Assembly: GCF_022662015.1 (NCBI RefSeq)
Contig: NZ_JAKMCM010000003.1
Span: forward strand, 372,001-436,000
Length of the DNA stretch: 64,000 nt
Source of the DNA: Aestuariivivens sediminicola
GTDB taxonomy: Bacteria > Bacteroidota > Bacteroidia > Flavobacteriales > Flavobacteriaceae
Direction of reading: 5' to 3'
Shown: one piece after another, positions 53,794 through 61,308 of the stretch
How positions within the stretch are numbered: position 1 is the stretch's first letter
Layout of the letters: each line of letters starts with the position of its first letter
Made by a program: the position numbers and the translations under genes
The notes under the pieces: generated by a model
Databases searched by the model: none
The model's input: the letters and a program-made list of their open reading frames with translations, nothing else
Told to the model about the DNA's origin: nothing

Positions 53794-55956
53794 ATGATTT
53801 GTGTTTTACAATTAAAATATCAAAATGTACTATGTATTATATGCCTAAATTTTATTTTTGCAGTTTCCTGCAAAGGAGATCATTCTATGAATCATATGAA
53901 AAATGATATTACAGCTCCGATGGCTAAAATGATTCCAAAGGAACTTGAAATCCATGGAGACAAAAGGACTGATAACTACTACTGGTTGAACGACAGGGAC
54001 AATCCGGATGTTTTGACCTATTTAACTGCGGAGAACGACTACACAAAGCGATTAATGCAACATACCGAAACCTTTCAGAAAACGCTTTTTGAAGAAATGA
54101 AAGGAAGGATTAAAGAGGACGATACCACTGTTCCCTATAAATTAAACGGTTATTGGTATTCAACACGATATGAAACTGGAAAGGATTATCCTGTTTTTGT
54201 TCGCAAAAAAGAATCTTTGGAGGCACCGGAGGAGATACTTTTCGATTGTAATGTCATGGCCAGGGAGCATGCCTATTTTAATCTTGGTGCAATTGCCATC
54301 AGTCCCGATAATACCTTAGCGGCTTTTTCAACGGATATTGTGAGCAGGAGGCAATATACCATTCAAATAAAGAATTTAAGGACCGGAGAAATTTATGCCG
54401 ACAAGATTTTAAATACCACAGGAAGTGCGACATGGGCAAATGACAACAAGACCTTGTTTTATGCGCGTAAGGACGAACAGACACTGCGCTCACACAAAAT
54501 CTTTAAACATCAATTAAACGCTCCTGAAACCGAGGACGTTGAGGTGTATCATGAAAAGGACGAAACCTTCAATACCTTTGTTTATAAATCAAAATCCAAA
54601 AAATTCATTGTCATTGGTTCATCAAGCACCTTAACGACGGAATATCGCTTTCTTGATGCCGATACACCTGATGCCGAGTTTAATTTATTTCAAAAACGGA
54701 TAAGGGAACTGGATTACAGCATATCGCATTACGGAGATCACTTTTATATTATTGCCAATAGCGACGGGGCCACTAATTTTAAACTTTTAAAGACCAAACT
54801 AAATGCAACTGAAAAGGAGCATTGGGAGGAAGTGCTTCCGCATCGTGATGATGTGCTGATTGAGGATATTGAAATTTTTAAAAGCCATTTGGTCATCAAT
54901 GAGCGTGAAAATGGGTTGAATCGATTACGAATTAGGAGTTGGAATGGTAAAGAGGACTATTATTTGCCATTTAATAGTGAAACTTATACCGTTTTTATAG
55001 GGAATAACCCCGATTTTGAAAGTGATTCCCTGCGTTATGGATTTAATTCCTTAACCTCTCCAAGTGCCATCATAGATTATAATCTAAAGACCAAAAAAAG
55101 TGAAGTAAAAAAGGAGCAAATCGTATTAGGCGGTACCTTTAAAAAGGAGAATTATGTGTCCGAACGGATTTGGGCAACGGCTCGTGACGGTACAAGAATT
55201 CCGATGTCGCTGGTTTATAAAAAAGGGATGAAGCGCAATGGTAAAAATCCATTATTACAATATGGGTATGGATCTTACGGTTCGACCATAGATCCGTCTT
55301 TTTCGAGTATTCGTTTGAGTCTGCTAGATCGTGGATTTATTTATGTCATTGCTCACATCAGAGGAGGAGAGTATTTAGGGCGGCAGTGGTATGAGAATGG
55401 AAAACTTCTAAAAAAGCGAAACACGTTTACCGATTTCATAGATTGTTCCAGGCATTTAATTGAGCAGTCCTACACCTCGAAAGAACATCTGTATGCCTAT
55501 GGCGGATCGGCGGGAGGATTGCTCATGGGGGCTGTAATTAATATGAATCCGGAATTATACCATGGGGTGTTGGCCGCTGTGCCATTCGTGGATGTCGTAA
55601 CGACCATGTTGGACGATAGCATTCCCTTAACCACAGGGGAGTACGATGAATGGGGAGATCCGAATAGGCCGGTATATTACAATTATATGAAATCGTATTC
55701 GCCTTATGATAATGTTGAAGCAAAGGCCTATCCGAATCTACTGGTAACAGCGGGACTGCACGATTCGCAAGTGCAATATTGGGAACCGGCCAAATGGGTG
55801 GCTAAACTGAGAGCCTTAAAGACAGATGCGAATAGACTCCTGTTACACACTGACATGGATTCAGGGCATAGTGGGGCCTCAGGCCGTTTTGAAAGTTTAA
55901 AAGAAGTGGCTTTGGAATATGCTTTTTTATTAGATTTGGAAGGAATCGGTAACTAA
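53794..55956 (+). CDS. S9 family peptidase (oligopeptidase B type), probable lipoprotein
   Basis: A 720-residue prolyl-oligopeptidase-family serine peptidase. A seven-bladed propeller (about 80-440) gates the catalytic domain, where the triad is Ser572 (GGSAGG), Asp657 (GLHDSQV) and His692 (DSGHSG). The oligopeptidase B group cuts after basic residues. The N-terminus from 53794 contains a hydrophobic stretch ending AVSC, a lipobox, so the mature protein may be anchored in the periplasm. An ATG at 53887 with AAAGGAG before it could give a shorter, cytosolic form. Start moderate, family very sure. Confidence 0.93.
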   Translation: MICVLQLKYQNVLCIICLNFIFAVSCKGDHSMNHMKNDITAPMAKMIPKELEIHGDKRTDNYYWLNDRDNPDVLTYLTAENDYTKRLMQHTETFQKTLFEEMKGRIKEDDTTVPYKLNGYWYSTRYETGKDYPVFVRKKESLEAPEEILFDCNVMAREHAYFNLGAIAISPDNTLAAFSTDIVSRRQYTIQIKNLRTGEIYADKILNTTGSATWANDNKTLFYARKDEQTLRSHKIFKHQLNAPETEDVEVYHEKDETFNTFVYKSKSKKFIVIGSSSTLTTEYRFLDADTPDAEFNLFQKRIRELDYSISHYGDHFYIIANSDGATNFKLLKTKLNATEKEHWEEVLPHRDDVLIEDIEIFKSHLVINERENGLNRLRIRSWNGKEDYYLPFNSETYTVFIGNNPDFESDSLRYGFNSLTSPSAIIDYNLKTKKSEVKKEQIVLGGTFKKENYVSERIWATARDGTRIPMSLVYKKGMKRNGKNPLLQYGYGSYGSTIDPSFSSIRLSLLDRGFIYVIAHIRGGEYLGRQWYENGKLLKKRNTFTDFIDCSRHLIEQSYTSKEHLYAYGGSAGGLLMGAVINMNPELYHGVLAAVPFVDVVTTMLDDSIPLTTGEYDEWGDPNRPVYYNYMKSYSPYDNVEAKAYPNLLVTAGLHDSQVQYWEPAKWVAKLRALKTDANRLLLHTDMDSGHSGASGRFESLKEVALEYAFLLDLEGIGN

Positions 55957-56063
55957 TAAAAAAAAATGTACTATTTTTGCAAGGTTTTAGAGTATCTTTA
56001 TTTTTAGAAAGAAATTGGCTCTGTAAAAGCTTTTTTGAAATTACCATAATTATTGAATTCGTT

Positions 56064-56094
56064 TTGAATTGATAATTGCGAATACTTCAATTTG
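56064..56094 (+). promoter_or_regulatory. Likely promoter of the cysteine-synthase-fold gene
   Basis: TTG at 56064-56066, 20 bases, TCAATTTG at 56087-56094 (one mismatch to TAnnTTTG). ATG 26 bases on. Confidence 0.5.
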
Positions 56095-56119
56095 CTTTTA
56101 GAAACAATAAAGCGAACTA

Positions 56120-57157
56120 ATGAAACATAGCAACCAAGTTTATGATAGCGTCCTAGATTTAGTTGGTCAGACACCTTTAGTAAGACTTAATAAATTTACG
56201 GCGGACTTCAAAGGGAGTTACTTTGCGAAAGTAGAATCTTTTAACCCGGGCAACTCATCAAAAGATAGAATAGCACTTTACATTATTGAACAAGCTGAAA
56301 GGCAGGGTATTTTAAAGCCTGGAGATACGATTATAGAAACAACCTCTGGCAATACCGGTTTTAGCATTGCCATGGTGAGTATCATAAAGGGATACAATTG
56401 TGTTTTGGCAGTAAGTTCTAAATCCTCAGCCGACAAGATCGATATGCTTAAAACCATGGGGGCGAAGGTCTATGTTTGCCCCGCTCATGTAAGTGCAGAC
56501 GATTCGCGCTCCTATTATCAGGTTGCCAAAAGATTGCACGATGAAATAAAAGGTTCGGTCTATATCAATCAGTACTTTAACGAATTGAATATTGATGCGC
56601 ATTACCACAGTACAGGCCCTGAAATATGGAAACAAACTCAGGGAAAAATCACGCATCTGGTAGCTTGCAGTGGCACAGGGGGAACCATTTCCGGTACGGC
56701 CCGCTATCTTAAGGAACAAAATCCGAACGTGAAGGTCATTGGCGTAGACGCTTTTGGATCGGTGATAAAAAAATATCACGAAACCAAAGAGTTTGATGAA
56801 AAGGAAATTTACCCTTATCGCATTGAAGGATTAGGGAAAAATTTAATTCCTTCAGCTACAGATTTTGATGCCATTGATGCGTTCATAAAAGTTACGGATG
56901 AAGATAGTGCGCACACGGCTCGGACAATTGCAAAAACTGAAGGGTTATTCGTAGGGTATACCTCCGGAGCTGTAATGCAAGCCGTAAAACAATTAAATGA
57001 TCAGGGCGAATTTAAAAAGGGAGATCAAGTTGTTGTCATTTTTCCAGATCATGGCTCGCGGTACATGAGTAAAATTTACAGCGATAAATGGATGAGTGAA
57101 CAAGGTTTCTTCGATAGTTCTAACGAGGTTCCTGAAAAGATTCAATATATCAAATAA
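56120..57157 (+). CDS. Cysteine-synthase-fold PLP enzyme, candidate cysteate synthase
   Basis: A 345-residue fold-type II PLP enzyme. Schiff-base Lys48 is in [11 protein letters not shown], the substrate loop TSGNTG at 75-80, and the phosphate cup GTGGT at 185-189. It has no C-terminal CBS regulatory domains or heme site. Usual annotations are cysteine synthase or cystathionine beta-synthase. The next gene, 227 bases on, is an alpha-oxoamine synthase, an order shared with sulfonolipid systems, where a fold-type II enzyme makes cysteate from phosphoserine and sulfite. A cysteate role is therefore inferred from context; ordinary O-acetylserine sulfhydrylase or CBS activity is the alternative. 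Confidence 0.9.
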   Translation: MKHSNQVYDSVLDLVGQTPLVRLNKFTADFKGSYFAKVESFNPGNSSKDRIALYIIEQAERQGILKPGDTIIETTSGNTGFSIAMVSIIKGYNCVLAVSSKSSADKIDMLKTMGAKVYVCPAHVSADDSRSYYQVAKRLHDEIKGSVYINQYFNELNIDAHYHSTGPEIWKQTQGKITHLVACSGTGGTISGTARYLKEQNPNVKVIGVDAFGSVIKKYHETKEFDEKEIYPYRIEGLGKNLIPSATDFDAIDAFIKVTDEDSAHTARTIAKTEGLFVGYTSGAVMQAVKQLNDQGEFKKGDQVVVIFPDHGSRYMSKIYSDKWMSEQGFFDSSNEVPEKIQYIK

Positions 57158-57277
57158 GAAATGCTATTTTCAACGCAAGAATGACCCGTATCTCTTGTGC
57201 GTCAAGCATTTTATTGCATTGTGATACATCTTCATGATTTGTCTTTTAAAAAATTATGCATAGTTCATTTAAATACT

Positions 57278-57285
57278 TAATTTTG
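57278..57285 (+). promoter_or_regulatory. Promoter -7 box of the alpha-oxoamine synthase gene
   Basis: Exact TAATTTTG about 100 bases before the ATG at 57385. The leader holds two short competing hairpins (57324-57348). Confidence 0.35.
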
Positions 57286-57384
57286 CAAATTGAAACAATG
57301 TGTGTTAAGCCGATTTCTGATTTTTGTCACGTAGCGACAATTAGTGACTTTACCTGGTATTAACCGCATTAACATTATATATAG

Positions 57385-58644
57385 ATGAAGGATTTATTCG
57401 ATAAAATTTATAAAGATAAAGGACCTTTAGGTAAATGGGCTTCGCAGGCTGAGGGATATTATGTTTTTCCGAAATTGGAAGGAGAAATTTCAAACCGGAT
57501 GAAATTCCAGGGGAAGGATGTGATCACATGGAGTATAAATGATTATCTGGGATTGGCAAATCACCCTGAAGTACGCAAAGTCGATGCAGAGGCTGCAGCG
57601 CAATATGGTTCGGCATATCCGATGGGCGCCAGAATGATGTCCGGTCACACGGATCTTCATGAGAAACTTCAGGATGAACTGGCTGCCTTTGTTAAGAAAG
57701 AGGCGGCATATTTGCTGAATTTTGGCTATCAGGGGATGGTTTCTACTATTGATGCCTTAGTGGCCAAGGACGACATTATTGTTTACGACGTTGATGCACA
57801 TGCCTGTATTATAGATGGCGTGCGCCTGCATATGGGAAAAAGATTTACCTACAAGCACAATGATGTTCAAAGTCTTGAAAAAAATCTTGAACGCGCTACG
57901 AAAATGGCAGAGCAAACCGGAGGTGGTATTTTGGTGATCTCTGAGGGTGTTTTTGGAATGCGGGGTGAGCAGGGACGGTTAAAAGAAATTGCAGCACTCA
58001 AAAAGAAATATAATTTCAGACTTTTTGTTGATGATGCTCATGGCTTTGGAACCTTGGGTGCGACCGGCGCAGGTGCCGGTGAGGAGCAGGGTGTACAGGA
58101 CGATATCGATGTGTATTTTGCAACTTTCGCGAAATCTATGGCAAGTACCGGAGCATTCATTGCCGGAGACCAGGAGATTATCGATTATTTGAAATACAAT
58201 TTAAGATCTCAGATGTTCGCTAAGTCACTACAGATGCAACTGGTGGTTGGGGCTTTAAAAAGATTGGAGATGTTAAGAACAATGCCGGAGCTAAAACAAA
58301 ATCTCTGGAAAATTGTTAATGCACTTCAATCCGGATTGAAGGCCAGAGGATTCGATATCGGAACCACACAAAGCTGTGTTACCCCAGTGTATCTAAAAGG
58401 AAGTATTCCTGAAGCTATGGCGCTAGTCAAGGACTTAAGAGAAAATTACGGAATATTCTGTTCTATAGTAGTTTACCCTGTAATACCTAGAGGATTAATT
58501 TTACTTAGAATGATTCCAACTGCCACACATACACTCCAGGATGTTGAGGAAACTTTAGATGCTTTCGACGCCATAAGAGATCGACTTGATAATGGTACTT
58601 ACAAGCGTTTGTCCGCGGCAGTGATGGCAGCTATGGGGGAATAA
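57385..58644 (+). CDS. Alpha-oxoamine synthase: cysteate acyltransferase or serine palmitoyltransferase
   Basis: A 419-residue PLP enzyme that condenses an amino acid with acyl-CoA or acyl-ACP. SINDYLGLANH near 50-60, VDAHACIIDG with His139 stacking on PLP, VDDAHG with Asp217/His219 and the Schiff-base lysine FAKSMASTG (Lys250) define the KBL/SPT/BioF family. Members in Flavobacterium make capnine from cysteate (cysteate fatty acyltransferase), others make 3-ketosphinganine from serine. The upstream cysteine-synthase-fold gene favours the capnine route; 2-amino-3-ketobutyrate ligase is less likely because threonine dehydrogenase is not nearby. Followed by a terminator. Confidence 0.9.
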   Translation: MKDLFDKIYKDKGPLGKWASQAEGYYVFPKLEGEISNRMKFQGKDVITWSINDYLGLANHPEVRKVDAEAAAQYGSAYPMGARMMSGHTDLHEKLQDELAAFVKKEAAYLLNFGYQGMVSTIDALVAKDDIIVYDVDAHACIIDGVRLHMGKRFTYKHNDVQSLEKNLERATKMAEQTGGGILVISEGVFGMRGEQGRLKEIAALKKKYNFRLFVDDAHGFGTLGATGAGAGEEQGVQDDIDVYFATFAKSMASTGAFIAGDQEIIDYLKYNLRSQMFAKSLQMQLVVGALKRLEMLRTMPELKQNLWKIVNALQSGLKARGFDIGTTQSCVTPVYLKGSIPEAMALVKDLRENYGIFCSIVVYPVIPRGLILLRMIPTATHTLQDVEETLDAFDAIRDRLDNGTYKRLSAAVMAAMGE

Positions 58645-58672
58645 CATTGAAAGCACATACAGATGATATTGC

Positions 58673-58701
58673 AACCGATTGGTCTTTCAATCGGTTTTTT
58701 T
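58673..58701 (+). terminator. Terminator after the alpha-oxoamine synthase gene
   Basis: A perfect 9-bp stem (AACCGATTG at 58673-58681, CAATCGGTT at 58688-58696) and a T run to 58701. It overlaps the stop of the convergent GNAT-like gene (58700-58702). Confidence 0.85.
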
Positions 58702-59821
58702 ATTTTAAATTTTTCCTAAAGGTCTTACGACGTCTGAATACAACCGGAGAAAAGTGTTTCCAAATCTGATGTATGGCTATATTATCCTCAAGTTCCGGTG
58801 TCCTGTAACAGGTTACAATTCCTTTTGCCTTAAACACTTTGTAATATTCATTAAAAATGACCGCATGTACCCCTTTATGCTGATAATCCGGACGGATACC
58901 TATAAGATAGAAGACTGCATCTTTGCTGTGTTTTTTAGCCTTTAGAATCTGCAGAAAACCAAAAGGATACAGCTTTCCCTTAATTTTTTGAATGGCTTTT
59001 GAAAAACCGGGCATAACAATGGCAAATCCAATAAGGTTGTCTTCGTTATCTACAATAAATTTAATGTATTCAGGATTTACAAAACTTATAAATTTCTTTT
59101 TAAAATAGGCCTTTTGAATATCGTTTATGGCTACAAATGAGGATAATGAGGCATAGGTTTCATTAAATAGATCGAACATTTTATCCACATAAGGTATAAC
59201 TTCTTTTGTTTTTGTAAAATTCAAGGCCTTAATTTGGTAACGGCGCTTTATAATCTCATTGGCCTTTGAAAATGTGTCAGGGTTTACATTTTTAAAATCG
59301 AATTTACTTTCGATATAGCCCTTTTCTATTTTATAATTTGCTGCCTCATAGTGCTTTACATAATAGGGATGGTTGTACCAGGTAATCATCGGGCCGATAG
59401 AATCAAATCCTTCCGTAAGGACGCCGACCTTGTCTAAATTTGAAAATCCGACAGGGCCTTCAACGTAATCCAACTGGTTGGCAGTTCCAATTTCTTCTAC
59501 TTTTTCAAGCAAGGTCTTCGATACTTCAAAATCATCAATAAAATCAAACCAACCAAAACGCATCTTTCGAACCTGCTGCTCATTAATTTCAATAAAGTTG
59601 GTTATGGCGGCAATTCTCCCTACAATGACCTCATCGCGGTAAGCCAGAAACAATCGGGCTTCTGCATCGTTAAAAACCGGATTTTCGCTTTTGTCAAAGG
59701 TTTTCATCTCCTGACTAATAATTGGTGGGACCCAATATTTCGAATCCTTGTACAACGAAAAAGGAAACATTACAAATGCCTTCAAATCCTTCCTGCTGTC
59801 TACTTCTTTAAGTGTAACCAT
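58700..59821 (-). CDS. GNAT-fold acyltransferase-like protein
   Basis: A 373-residue protein recurring in Bacteroidota, often next to sphingolipid-type genes as I recall. Features: FPFSLYKDSKYWVPPIISQEMKTF at the start (a conserved family opening), ARLFLAYRDEVIVGRIAAI, YVEGPVGFSNLDKVGVLTEGFDS and, in the C-terminal GNAT-like half, YLIGIRPDYQHKGVHAVIFNE with RxxYQHKG as the likely CoA-binding loop. Its function is not established. Next to a lipid-base synthase, an N-acyltransferase role (capnine or sphinganine acylation) is plausible but unproven. ATG at 59821, 9 bases after the transporter stop: same operon. Confidence 0.8.
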   Translation of the reverse strand: MVTLKEVDSRKDLKAFVMFPFSLYKDSKYWVPPIISQEMKTFDKSENPVFNDAEARLFLAYRDEVIVGRIAAITNFIEINEQQVRKMRFGWFDFIDDFEVSKTLLEKVEEIGTANQLDYVEGPVGFSNLDKVGVLTEGFDSIGPMITWYNHPYYVKHYEAANYKIEKGYIESKFDFKNVNPDTFSKANEIIKRRYQIKALNFTKTKEVIPYVDKMFDLFNETYASLSSFVAINDIQKAYFKKKFISFVNPEYIKFIVDNEDNLIGFAIVMPGFSKAIQKIKGKLYPFGFLQILKAKKHSKDAVFYLIGIRPDYQHKGVHAVIFNEYYKVFKAKGIVTCYRTPELEDNIAIHQIWKHFSPVVFRRRKTFRKNLK

Positions 59822-59830
59822 ATCCAGTAT

Positions 59831-60832
59831 TTAATCGAAATCTATAGAATCGCGTCTCTGTTTTTTTATCGTCGACCCCGATGTTTTATTCCCTTTATTA
59901 CGCCTCGATTTACGTCTGCCCCCGTCCATAACAGAAGCACCATTATCTATCTCCTCTTCTTCTTTGTCCTGATGAAAATCGAAACGATACGAGGCCCCAA
60001 AGTTGACACTAAACACCGATGGCGTATCTTTGGTATTAAAGGTGAGCGCCGTATCCAACTGAAAATTCGCATTCCATAGATAAGCCCCGCCAACCCGGAA
60101 CAGGTTATCTGCATAAAAATCGCTTTTAATACCTTGGGTTTCTCCAAAAATAACCCATTGCGGATCGAAAGAATGGGTAAGGGTCAGAATATATTGAAAA
60201 TCAGATTGATCTGTACCTATCCTATCTTTTATGAGGTTCAATACGAACACCCATCCACCGGAAAAATTATTTTGTGTTGCCAACATGACCTTTGGACTGA
60301 ATCCTTCAATGCCCGATGCGGTATATGGATTGTATTTTGTATCGTAGTTTGCTCCGACATATACTGAAACAGCAGGAATTAAAGAACGCCACTTAAATCG
60401 ATGGTTGGCTTTCCAACTATACAGATTGGGCTTGTCATCCGCATTTTTATACGGATCATAAATTAAGTATTTTGCCCCCAGAGCAACATATTTAAAATTA
60501 GAACGATCTTCCTCAAAAGGAATGCTCGAAAAATAGGTCTTCGTATCATTCTGGTAGGTCCCCTCCACGTTAAGTTCCAATTGTTCAAAAAATAACCCGT
60601 AGCGGGCGGCAAAGTCGACCCCAAAACCTGAAACTTCATTGCGTAATGGCGGCGTACGTTTTTCCTTTAGGATAAAAGGACCAACCTCGAATTGCAGAAC
60701 ATTGGTTCCAACGGAAAAAGCACTCCTGGAAACTCCCGGTCTGTTCGAGTTTATAACATCCGTGTATTGGGCCTGCAACAGGTTAAAAATGAATAACAAG
60801 ATTAAGGTTGGTGTAGATTGGATAGGCTTCAT
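59831..60832 (-). CDS. Outer-membrane channel/transporter, MetA-pathway phenol type
   Basis: A 333-residue protein with a signal peptide (to LQAQ, residue 22) and alternating amphipathic strands, the pattern of the PF13557 outer-membrane beta-barrel group (often labelled transporter). The NSNRPGVSRSAFSVGTN opening is typical. The last 45 residues are highly charged (EEEEIDNG, GGRRKSRRNKGNK), an unusual tail. It lies 9 bases ahead of the GNAT-like gene and is its first gene in the operon. It might move lipids or small hydrophobic molecules (inference). A TATATTTG box (minus) lies at 60914-60907. Confidence 0.82.
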   Translation of the reverse strand: MKPIQSTPTLILLFIFNLLQAQYTDVINSNRPGVSRSAFSVGTNVLQFEVGPFILKEKRTPPLRNEVSGFGVDFAARYGLFFEQLELNVEGTYQNDTKTYFSSIPFEEDRSNFKYVALGAKYLIYDPYKNADDKPNLYSWKANHRFKWRSLIPAVSVYVGANYDTKYNPYTASGIEGFSPKVMLATQNNFSGGWVFVLNLIKDRIGTDQSDFQYILTLTHSFDPQWVIFGETQGIKSDFYADNLFRVGGAYLWNANFQLDTALTFNTKDTPSVFSVNFGASYRFDFHQDKEEEEIDNGASVMDGGRRKSRRNKGNKTSGSTIKKQRRDSIDFD

Positions 60833-60906
60833 AAAATTACATTTAGTGGTGTCTTTGATGCATATTTAAATTAATAATAGTCATACTACCGTTGTTAATG
60901 CGTTCT

Positions 60907-60914
60907 CAAATATA
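60907..60914 (-). promoter_or_regulatory. Promoter -7 box of the transporter-GNAT operon
   Basis: Exact TAnnTTTG (TATATTTG on the minus strand), 74 bases upstream of the transporter ATG. No TTG at standard distance. Confidence 0.4.
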
Positions 60915-60992
60915 GATATTTTATACTTTTTTTATCATTTATAAACGGTTTTTAAGGCCGCAGAATTGTATTTTTACACAAAATATAGAGTT

Positions 60993-61277
60993 ATGCTACA
61001 AGAGGCTTCTGTGACGGGTTTTGTAAGAACGCTGCTTATTATTCTGCTTATCTATTTCGGTATAAAAATAATCGGGCGCCTGCTTACACCGTTTTTAATG
61101 AAATATGTTTCCAAAAAAGCAGAACAAAGATTTGGTGATCAATTTGGTCAATTTCAAAATAGAGGACAACGCGAAAAACCTGCAAAAGAAGGCGAAGTGA
61201 CCATAGATAAAATGCCAAAGACAAAAGCATCCAATAAAGATGTTGGGGACTATGTGGATTACGAAGAAATTGATTAA
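60993..61277 (+). CDS. DUF4834 family membrane protein
   Basis: A 94-residue protein with one transmembrane helix (about 7-30: FVRTLLIILLIYFGIKIIG), an RL-rich juxtamembrane part and a charged tail ending KDVGDYVDYEEID, the conserved DUF4834 terminus. The ATG at 60993 is preferred; an in-frame TTG at 60966 lies next to a TATTTTTA promoter-like box. It precedes YfhO by 31 bases, so they are probably one operon. Function unknown. Confidence 0.85.
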   Translation: MLQEASVTGFVRTLLIILLIYFGIKIIGRLLTPFLMKYVSKKAEQRFGDQFGQFQNRGQREKPAKEGEVTIDKMPKTKASNKDVGDYVDYEEID

Positions 61278-61308
61278 TTTGTCCACCGCGTAGTTTTAAA
61301 ATAGTTGT

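Noticed and set aside
53837-53900. Promoter TATTTTTG and ribosome site before ATG 53887 as the true start of the S9 peptidase
   Set aside because: The same bases encode a coherent hydrophobic signal with a lipobox in frame; the family usually has a lipoprotein leader, so the longer start at 53794 was kept, with the short one mentioned as an alternative.
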